From: an uncultured Flavobacteriaceae bacterium
Lineage (GTDB): Bacteria > Bacteroidota > Bacteroidia > Flavobacteriales > Flavobacteriaceae
Direction: 5' to 3'
Assembly (NCBI GenBank): GCA_947489085.1
Contig: CANLCJ010000008.1
Coordinates: forward strand, 1-64,000
DNA: 64,000 nucleotides
The notes under the pieces were generated by a model. That model ran no database searches. It saw only the letters and a program-made list of their open reading frames with translations, and was not told where the DNA came from. A program made the position numbers and the translations under genes. Below, piece by piece: positions 54,998 to 61,787 of the stretch; within the stretch, counting starts at the first letter, position 1; the number at the start of each line of letters is the position of its first letter.

Positions 54998-56248
54998 CTA
55001 CTTTAAGAGTTGGTTAAGGCCTTCGGTTTCAAAAAGAATTCTGCCTATTTTAATATCAGACCAGCCTTTTTTTAGCGTATAGGAAAAAGAGGGTATATTG
55101 TTAACAAGAGAACAATCTAGATAATAGTTAGATATATCTTTATGTTCTACGTTTTGAAGTTCCTGAATGTGTGTAGAAATAATGAAAAATGAATTTTTGT
55201 ATGCCGTCAAACCTTTTAGGGTTGTTTTACAGATTTCTAAAGCATCTTCAATATTAGTGCCATTAAAAAGTTCGTCGAAAACAGCAAAGCAGGTTTTACC
55301 ATTATTAGCGTTTAGAACTACATTTTTTAGATTTCTAATTTCAGACATAAAATGACTGTAACCACTATTTAGATTATCTTTTCTATTTATAGCTACAGAA
55401 AAACAATTGAAAAAGGGCATATTTGCAGCTGTAGCAGGTATTGCCAAGCCTAAGTGCCCTAAATAGATGCATATAGAAATGGCTTTTAAAAAAGTAGATT
55501 TGCCAGACATATTGGGGCCGTTAAGCAGTATAACATTTGTTTGACTTTCAAAATTATTCTTAACGGGATTACTAAGAAGCGGATGGTAAAAATCTCTTAA
55601 TTTTATGCCCTTTTCGACAAAACGCGGAAATTTAAAACCCTGTTTACAAATGCCTTCATTTAATGATAAATAGGCTTCGAACAGAAACAAGTTATCCCAA
55701 AATTCCAATAAAGAGCCGTCGTTTTTAATAGAAAAAATGGTTTTAATTATAAGTTTCAGGTTTTTGTGTTTTAAGCCTTTACGCTGGATAATTTTTTTGA
55801 ATTCTTGAAGTTTAAAATGAGACAGTACGTTTGAAAGTGCTTCAATTTTAAAACGAAACGTTTTTGGGAATACGTCTAGGTTAAGTTTTGAAAAATAATC
55901 TGTTTCTAGGCGATGGAAAAACAATATGAGTTGACTGCACTTGCTAGCCAATTCTGTTTTAGATTTACGCTTTGCTAAAAAGCGGTGTTTAAAATTGAAA
56001 TCTATAGTATCATTATTCAAAAAATAATAAACCTGATTTAAATAGGATATGGAATAACTGTAACCTTTTAATACGTCTTGGTTTAAAGTATAACCTTTAA
56101 AAATCTGTTGCCTATTTTCTATGGCTTTAACAGAGGTTAAAGGTGTTTTTAATAGTTTTAAAATTCTATCTTTAGTAAAAGTGTTCTGCGAAGAATCGAA
56201 TAACGGTAAAAGTTCTTGCTCTATATTTAGATCCTCCAGATTATTCAT
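54998..56248 (-). CDS. MutS-like ATPase without mismatch-recognition domain
   Basis: A 416-residue protein with the MutS clamp/lever region (about 20-215) and ATPase domain: Walker A LLNGPNMSGKSTFLKAI (about residue 240), SGYSHFMSEIRNLKNV, Walker B TCFAVFDELFNGTN and the H-loop FIISTHIQ. The N-terminal mismatch-binding domain with its Phe-x-Glu motif is absent and there is no Smr nuclease end, so this is not MutS1. Bacteroidota carry such short MutS-like proteins of unknown role. It is separate from, and just upstream of, rnpA on the same strand. Confidence 0.85.
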   Translation of the reverse strand: MNNLEDLNIEQELLPLFDSSQNTFTKDRILKLLKTPLTSVKAIENRQQIFKGYTLNQDVLKGYSYSISYLNQVYYFLNNDTIDFNFKHRFLAKRKSKTELASKCSQLILFFHRLETDYFSKLNLDVFPKTFRFKIEALSNVLSHFKLQEFKKIIQRKGLKHKNLKLIIKTIFSIKNDGSLLEFWDNLFLFEAYLSLNEGICKQGFKFPRFVEKGIKLRDFYHPLLSNPVKNNFESQTNVILLNGPNMSGKSTFLKAISICIYLGHLGLAIPATAANMPFFNCFSVAINRKDNLNSGYSHFMSEIRNLKNVVLNANNGKTCFAVFDELFNGTNIEDALEICKTTLKGLTAYKNSFFIISTHIQELQNVEHKDISNYYLDCSLVNNIPSFSYTLKKGWSDIKIGRILFETEGLNQLLK

Positions 56249-56277
56249 AGTTACTTTTGTTAGAATGCAAGATTTAC

Positions 56278-56526
56278 TTAAAGTGTTCTTGTCTTTAATT
56301 CTTCTCTTATCCGTTTAAAGCTCAAGTAATTAATAATAACCATAGGAAGAAAAAACACAGGAAGTATAGCAGTAGCGTTAAGTCCGTTGGCTTTCCAGTT
56401 AAAGAAACTAATACTTACCATAAGCAGTACTAAGACAACCAAAATAACAAATGCAATTCTAAATAGTTTGTGTTTTTTTTGGAGAACAGCTGTTGCTACG
56501 TGCTTAAGGTCTTCGCGTTTTACCAT
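56278..56526 (-). CDS. Small membrane protein
   Basis: An 82-residue protein with two TM helices (about 22-42 and 54-70) and charged ends. I recognise no family. Its start abuts the stop of the M1 peptidase gene (56527), so they are co-transcribed. It is followed by the MutS-like gene 29 nt later. Confidence 0.65.
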   Translation of the reverse strand: MVKREDLKHVATAVLQKKHKLFRIAFVILVVLVLLMVSISFFNWKANGLNATAILPVFFLPMVIINYLSFKRIREELKTRTL

Positions 56527-58365
56527 TTAGCTTTTGTTGTTTTTTTGATTAACATCTGCCATAAGACCGCTAGGGTCTATCTGGACACTTTTTACTGCTT
56601 TTTTAGCCTCGAAGGTATAAGTTGGGTAAGCCCAGGCCCAATCTGGTATTACAGTTGCTGAGGTTGGTTTTTCACCACGCATCATTTGTAATGGGATGTA
56701 ATATTTACCAGAGCTGCCGTCTTTATATGTAACCTTTACATCTATTGGCATGGGCATAAGGCCTATACGCTCTAACGTGATGTTTTTTCCTTCTACGGCT
56801 TTTACAGCATAATCTATGGTGTTTGTCGTTCTTCCAAAATCAGTCAAGTACCAATCTAACTCTAAGCCAGATACTTTCTCGGCAACACGAATAAAATCGT
56901 TAGGTGTTGGGTGTTTAAAACGCCAATCGTTAAAATAGCGTTTAATGGTTGTTTTTAGGTGTTCTTCTCCAATTACGTAAGCCAGTTGTGCAATAAACAC
57001 TTCCCCTTTATTGTAAGCCGAGATGCCGTAGGATTGGTTAAAGGCATAACGGTCTGCATGTGTTGTAAAAGGCTGTTCTTTTCCAGATTTAGCTAAATAA
57101 TAATACCCATCGTAAGCTCCTGCAGATGGATTGGGGTCGTTTTTATCAAAGAGTTCGTCCATAGCTTTATGGCTTATATAACTGGTAAAACCTTCGTCCA
57201 TCCATTCGTGTTTAGATTCGTTGGTGGCTAATAAAAACTGAAACCACGTATGAGCCATCTCGTGAGCAGTTACACCTACCAAACTTCCATAACTTCTTTT
57301 ACCTGTTATAAGTGTACACATGGCGTACTCCATACCACCATCTCCACCTTGTATAATAGAATATTGTTTATAAGGGTAATCGCCAATGTGCTGGCTAAAA
57401 TATTTCATGAGTTCTACAGCTTTGGGCTGCATTTTTTTCCAAAATGCTTTTTTTTCTTTACTTAAAGTGTTTTTGTAGAGAAAATGTAGTGTTGGACCGT
57501 TAGACATGTTAACGGTGTCGTGAATGTAATCTGGATCGGCAGCCCAAGTAAAATCGTGAACGTTAGGCGCTTTAAAATGCCATGTTAATTTGTCGGCATT
57601 AGAAGGTTGTATTTTAGTGGTTTGGTAACCATGGCCTACCGCATCAGGGTTTTGCAAATAGCCAGAACCACCAACGGTATAGTTTTTATCTAGAGTAAGT
57701 TTTACATCAAAATTGCCCCAGACACCATGAAATTCTCTCCCTATGTAGGGATCGGCATGCCAACCCTCAAAATCGTATTCTGCCAATTTAGGATACCATT
57801 GCGTCATAGAAAGTGCTACACCTTCTTTACTATTGCGTCCGGAACGTCGAATTTGCAAAGGCACTTGTGCATTAAAATCCATATTAAAGGTAACTTTCTC
57901 TCCTGGTTGTATGGGGGTTGCTAGATTTACTTCTAGAATAGTACCAACGGTTTTATAAGTTAGTGCTGTGCCGTTTTGAGCAAGACTATTTACTTTAATA
58001 AAGCCTATTTCGTTAGGTTTTAATTTTTGTATCCTGTCTCCAACCCTTTTATCGGGATCTGCAATAGTTCTTGAACGCACATCCATTTCGCTGTTTGGTT
58101 GAAACGCATTAAAATACAAATGGTAAAACACCTTATACAGTACATCAGGGGAGTTATTTGTATACACTAATTCTTGTTTACCTTTGTAAGTATAGGTGTT
58201 AACGTCCATATCTATGGCCATTTTATAATCTACGTGCTGCTGCCAGTATGTACAGTTTGCTTTAGAGGCTAAAGGTGTTGAAGTTGTTTTAGAACTAACA
58301 GATTTGGTAGTGCTACAAGACGTTAATAAAGAGAGACAAATAAGTGTAATTAAAGGATGTTTCAT
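56527..58365 (-). CDS. M1 family metalloaminopeptidase
   Basis: A 612-residue exported zinc aminopeptidase. The N-terminus is a lipoprotein-type signal (LICLSLLTSCSTTK, Cys about 17). The zinc site is TAHEMAH followed 18 residues later by Glu in WMDEGFTSY (HExxH-X18-E), and the substrate-anchoring GGMEYAMCTL segment replaces the GAMEN motif. N- and C-terminal beta regions surround it. It trims peptides in the periplasm or at the surface. The terminator of the upstream S8 gene separates it from that gene. Confidence 0.92.
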   Translation of the reverse strand: MKHPLITLICLSLLTSCSTTKSVSSKTTSTPLASKANCTYWQQHVDYKMAIDMDVNTYTYKGKQELVYTNNSPDVLYKVFYHLYFNAFQPNSEMDVRSRTIADPDKRVGDRIQKLKPNEIGFIKVNSLAQNGTALTYKTVGTILEVNLATPIQPGEKVTFNMDFNAQVPLQIRRSGRNSKEGVALSMTQWYPKLAEYDFEGWHADPYIGREFHGVWGNFDVKLTLDKNYTVGGSGYLQNPDAVGHGYQTTKIQPSNADKLTWHFKAPNVHDFTWAADPDYIHDTVNMSNGPTLHFLYKNTLSKEKKAFWKKMQPKAVELMKYFSQHIGDYPYKQYSIIQGGDGGMEYAMCTLITGKRSYGSLVGVTAHEMAHTWFQFLLATNESKHEWMDEGFTSYISHKAMDELFDKNDPNPSAGAYDGYYYLAKSGKEQPFTTHADRYAFNQSYGISAYNKGEVFIAQLAYVIGEEHLKTTIKRYFNDWRFKHPTPNDFIRVAEKVSGLELDWYLTDFGRTTNTIDYAVKAVEGKNITLERIGLMPMPIDVKVTYKDGSSGKYYIPLQMMRGEKPTSATVIPDWAWAYPTYTFEAKKAVKSVQIDPSGLMADVNQKNNKS

Positions 58366-58377
58366 GAAAGCAAATTG

Positions 58378-58417
58378 AAAAGGTTGCCTTACTTAGCACT
58401 TGCTTTAAGGCAACCTT
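58378..58417 (-). terminator. Terminator after S8 peptidase gene
   Basis: On the minus strand, AAGGTTGCCTTA and TAAGGCAACCTT form a 12-bp stem over a 14-nt loop, followed by TTTTC. It lies 18 nt beyond the S8 stop and just before the M1 start. Confidence 0.75.
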
Positions 58418-58434
58418 GGGTATGGTATTAGATG

Positions 58435-60042
58435 TTATTTCGCAATTTTACTAGCCATAACTAAAGCGTTATAGGCATTTACAATTTTTCCAGATTTTAC
58501 AATATTGGAAAATGGTTGGATGTTACTTGTATCGCCACCAACTACAACTTTGGTAGTAATAGGGATACCAGACGTCATAATAATTTGTTTTACCTGTGCG
58601 GCTGTTAGGCTTGGATAGTACGAACGTAAAAGCGCTGCAACTCCAGCTACAGCAGGCGCAGCCATAGAAGTTCCGCCTTTAGTATCGTATTCGTTTTCTG
58701 GAGTGGTAGAGTATACCTCTGCACCAGGTGCAAAAACATCTACATTGTTTTTACCGTAATTGGAAAATCCAGCCAAAATGCCAGAACCATATTTTGGGGC
58801 TAAGGCGCCTACTCTAATGTAGGTGTTAGAAATTTCTTTTCCGTTTACATTATCATCTGGAAAATTTGGTTTTACATCTACATTTTTACTGTCGTTACCT
58901 GCAGCATGTACAAATACAACATCTTTTTCGCTGGCATAGGCAATAGCATCTCTTACCCAGTCGCTATGGGTAGAAAAGCTTTTACCAAAACTACCGTTAA
59001 TTACTTTTGCACCATTATCTACGGCATAACGTATGGCAAGTGCAACGTCTTTATCGTATTCATCGCCATTGGGAACGGTTCTTATACTCATAATTTCCAC
59101 GTTATTAGCAACCCCATTAGCTCCTAATTTGTTATTGCGCTTTGCTGCTATAATACCAGCTACGTGCGTACCATGACTTTCGTCTTTAGTCACAGGCTTT
59201 ACATTACCGTTGCCATAAAACTTAGTGCTAAAATCGTCTGGATTATCACCATTAACGCGGCCATTAAAATCTTTATTCAACAGAAAATCTAAACGTTCGT
59301 TAAAACTTGTTAAGGCACTTTTTAGTTCTTTTAATGCCCCTTGCATAGAGTCTAGACCGTTATTAAACATGTATTGGGCTACCTGCTGTGCTTGGCTCAA
59401 AGCCTCATCGTCTGTTTTAATAGCATTTACCTCTTCTTTGGTGTACTCTTTTTTACCAAAAAAGCGATTAAGCGTTTCGTCTGCTGCTTTTACTTGCTGG
59501 TAAATAGACTCGTATTGTGTTTTACGTTCTACCCATTTTGGGTATTCTGCATCGTATTCTGCTTTTGCGCGGTTGTAATCTGGATGGCTGGTATTGCCAC
59601 TAGCTAAAATTCTAACATATTCCAATTGTTCATTGTAACCGTCTCCTAAAAAGTTCCAGCCATGAACATCATCAACATAGCCATTGTTATCGTCATCTAT
59701 ACCGTTATTGGGTTTCTCGTCTTTATTAGTCCAAATGTTACCATCTAAGTCTTCATGGTCTATATCTATTCCAGAATCTATAACGGCTACAATAACTTTT
59801 TTGCCTCTTTTATGTTTTATAAGCGCTTTATAAGCTTTGTCTACACTCATACCAGGAACAGTATCGTTTACTAAATCCAAATGGCCCCAATTGTGCTTTT
59901 CGGTTTCAGTTAAATCGGAAACCTTCAAAGGAATAGCATCTATATTTTCAATGGGCGTAGAAATTAAAGGCCCAGTACTGCCGCAACCAAAACACAAAAC
60001 GGTAGTTGCTGCTGTTAGTGTAAGTTGTTGTATTCTTTTCAT
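58435..60042 (-). CDS. S8 (subtilisin-like) serine peptidase
   Basis: A 535-residue exported protease. A lipoprotein-type signal ends at Cys20 (LCFGCGSTG). The catalytic triad is Asp89 in VIVAVIDSGIDIDHEDL, His in DESHGTHVAGIIA and Ser in GGTSMAAPAVAG, with the oxyanion Asn in VFVHAAGND. Between Asp and His sits an insertion of about 170 residues with helical, charged sequence (about 120-285), larger than in classical subtilisins. A calcium-like DDDNNGYVDD loop precedes it. It is followed by its own terminator and precedes the M1 gene. Confidence 0.92.
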   Translation of the reverse strand: MKRIQQLTLTAATTVLCFGCGSTGPLISTPIENIDAIPLKVSDLTETEKHNWGHLDLVNDTVPGMSVDKAYKALIKHKRGKKVIVAVIDSGIDIDHEDLDGNIWTNKDEKPNNGIDDDNNGYVDDVHGWNFLGDGYNEQLEYVRILASGNTSHPDYNRAKAEYDAEYPKWVERKTQYESIYQQVKAADETLNRFFGKKEYTKEEVNAIKTDDEALSQAQQVAQYMFNNGLDSMQGALKELKSALTSFNERLDFLLNKDFNGRVNGDNPDDFSTKFYGNGNVKPVTKDESHGTHVAGIIAAKRNNKLGANGVANNVEIMSIRTVPNGDEYDKDVALAIRYAVDNGAKVINGSFGKSFSTHSDWVRDAIAYASEKDVVFVHAAGNDSKNVDVKPNFPDDNVNGKEISNTYIRVGALAPKYGSGILAGFSNYGKNNVDVFAPGAEVYSTTPENEYDTKGGTSMAAPAVAGVAALLRSYYPSLTAAQVKQIIMTSGIPITTKVVVGGDTSNIQPFSNIVKSGKIVNAYNALVMASKIAK

Positions 60043-60070
60043 TATAATATCTTAAATAATGTATTTTACG

Positions 60071-60931
60071 TTAATTAAATATATCGGAGGCTTTAAATGT
60101 ACTTTTTAATCGTACGCCTTTTTCGGTATGTTTTACAGTTATAATTTCGTTATGGGCATCGTGCTCTAAAAAAAGGTAATAGTTATGGTCTGCCGCCAAG
60201 TTTAAAAAGGCTTCTTTTTCTGTTAGAGACTGTAGGGGTCTTGTATCGTAACTCATAATGTAAGGCAACGGCAAATGTCCAGCTGTGGGTAAGAGGTCTG
60301 CCATAAAACAAATGGTTTTTCCTTTGTAATGAATCATGGGTATCATCTGCTTTTCCGTGTGCCCATTTGCAACAAAAATATCAAAATTTAAAGCGGTATT
60401 TTTAAGAATACCTTCGCCTTTGGCATCTATAAATTTAAGGCGTCCACTTTCTTCTATGGGTAAAATATTTTCTTTTAAAAAAGAAGCTTTCTCTCTTTGA
60501 TTGGGCTGTGTAGCCCATTCCCAATGGGCTTTATTACTCCAAAAATAAGCGTTTTTAAATGCAGACTCTAAGCCTGTTCCTTTTGCATTGCGCTGTATGG
60601 CACCGCCACAATGGTCGAAATGCAGATGTGTTAAAAACACATCTGTAACATCATCTTTATGAAACCCCTGTGCTTTTAAAGAACGTTCTAGACTATCGTT
60701 TCCCCACAAGTGGTAATACCCAAAAAACGTATCGCTTTGCTTGTTTCCCATGCCTGTATCTATAAGAACAAGGCGATTTCCTTCCTCTATAAGTAAACAC
60801 CGTGCGCCAATATCTATCATGTTATTAGCATCTGGTGGGTTGGTTTTACGCCATATCGATCTGGGTACAACGCCAAACATAGCGCCACCGTCAAGTTTAA
60901 AATTTCCAGAATTAATGGGAAATAAAGTCAT
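60071..60931 (-). CDS. Metallo-beta-lactamase-fold hydrolase
   Basis: A 286-residue cytoplasmic enzyme of the MBL superfamily. The metal motif is DVFLTHLHFDHCGG (HxHxDH, about residues 101-110), with further ligands in VANGHTEKQMIP and FLEHDAH. The N-terminal LDGGAMFGVVPRSIW and RLVLIDTGMGNKQ resemble lactonase-type (AiiA-like) and related esterases. Substrate is not known; a lactonase or phosphodiesterase are both possible. It is first in the leftward run with the S8 peptidase gene 28 nt downstream. Confidence 0.88.
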   Translation of the reverse strand: MTLFPINSGNFKLDGGAMFGVVPRSIWRKTNPPDANNMIDIGARCLLIEEGNRLVLIDTGMGNKQSDTFFGYYHLWGNDSLERSLKAQGFHKDDVTDVFLTHLHFDHCGGAIQRNAKGTGLESAFKNAYFWSNKAHWEWATQPNQREKASFLKENILPIEESGRLKFIDAKGEGILKNTALNFDIFVANGHTEKQMIPMIHYKGKTICFMADLLPTAGHLPLPYIMSYDTRPLQSLTEKEAFLNLAADHNYYLFLEHDAHNEIITVKHTEKGVRLKSTFKASDIFN

Positions 60932-61035
60932 AGAAAACGAAATTACAAAATATGCTTAAAATGCATCATAGTGTTAAGGCAATATTATCAATAAAATAAA
61001 AAAGTTAAAGCACTGTTTTACATAAAGATTAATCG

Positions 61036-61043
61036 TAAATTTG
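61036..61043 (+). promoter_or_regulatory. Candidate -7 box before the cysteine-rich protein gene
   Basis: TAAATTTG matches the TAnnTTTG box, 26 nt before the first codon of the 127-residue gene at 61070. No good -33 partner was found. Confidence 0.45.
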
Positions 61044-61069
61044 CCGCGTCTTATGTTTTATCGAAGGTT

Positions 61070-61453
61070 TTGAAACAATTTTTCTCATATATACTATTGC
61101 TAACTTTGGTTTTAAGACCACTATATAACGTAGGTTATGTTGCCTATTTTGAGTTAAATATAGATTATATTATAGAAACCTACTGCGAAAATAAGGCTGC
61201 ACCAGAACTTAAATGTAATGGAAAATGCCACTTGGCAAACCAATTGGCGTTTCGAACGGATACAGAAACTTCTAGCGATGCCTTATTCAATTCGTTTTAC
61301 GAGGCATTTTTACCTGTGTACTTTCAAGACTACAAAATGCAGGATTTAAGCTTAGCTAAGACTGCGCTTAATTTGAATAACTGGAATTACAGCAGCGCAC
61401 ACGCATCTTTTTGTGCCAAAGTGTTGAGTCCTCCTCCAGAATGGGCTTGTTAA
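61070..61453 (+). CDS. Small cysteine-rich secreted protein
   Basis: A 127-residue exported protein starting with TTG. The N-terminus is a signal or TM helix (FFSYILLLTLVLRPLYNVG). A C-x9-C-x3-C cluster follows (YCENKAAPELKCNGKCHLANQ, residues about 42-58) and two more cysteines close the protein (FCAKVLSPPPEWAC). In Bacteroidota, related small proteins with this CxxxC word often stand next to TonB-dependent receptors; metal handling is a guess. It precedes the receptor gene at 61788 by about 335 bp. Confidence 0.65.
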   Translation: MKQFFSYILLLTLVLRPLYNVGYVAYFELNIDYIIETYCENKAAPELKCNGKCHLANQLAFRTDTETSSDALFNSFYEAFLPVYFQDYKMQDLSLAKTALNLNNWNYSSAHASFCAKVLSPPPEWAC

Positions 61454-61787
61454 ATACAAAGTGGTAGCAGATCTTAAAAAAAAGGATTGCAAATTTAATA
61501 TCGAAAACATCTTGCTTTATGAGTTAGTGCTTACGTTGTTTTGTATGTAATAAACCTTTTTATGCTATAGTTAAAATAGTATAGAACTGCCACATTACCC
61601 CTAATTACAAGCTTAGTAAATATTAGCGTTTTAAGTTTTAAGAGTTCTCGTATAAATTATTTTTAGGAGAACAAGTGCCTTTGGGCTGCTTAAATTTTAA
61701 ACACTTATTAAGGTGTAGCAAATTAAAGCAGTTGCTATAGTTTACGTTTTAGAACACATTCAGTTAAGAAAAAGAAAACATTAAAAA
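61454..61787. other. Intergenic, 334 bp before the TonB receptor
   Basis: No gene, RNA or clear repeat seen. It probably holds the receptor's promoter and any metal- or substrate-responsive operator, but I could not pick a convincing box. Confidence 0.4.
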
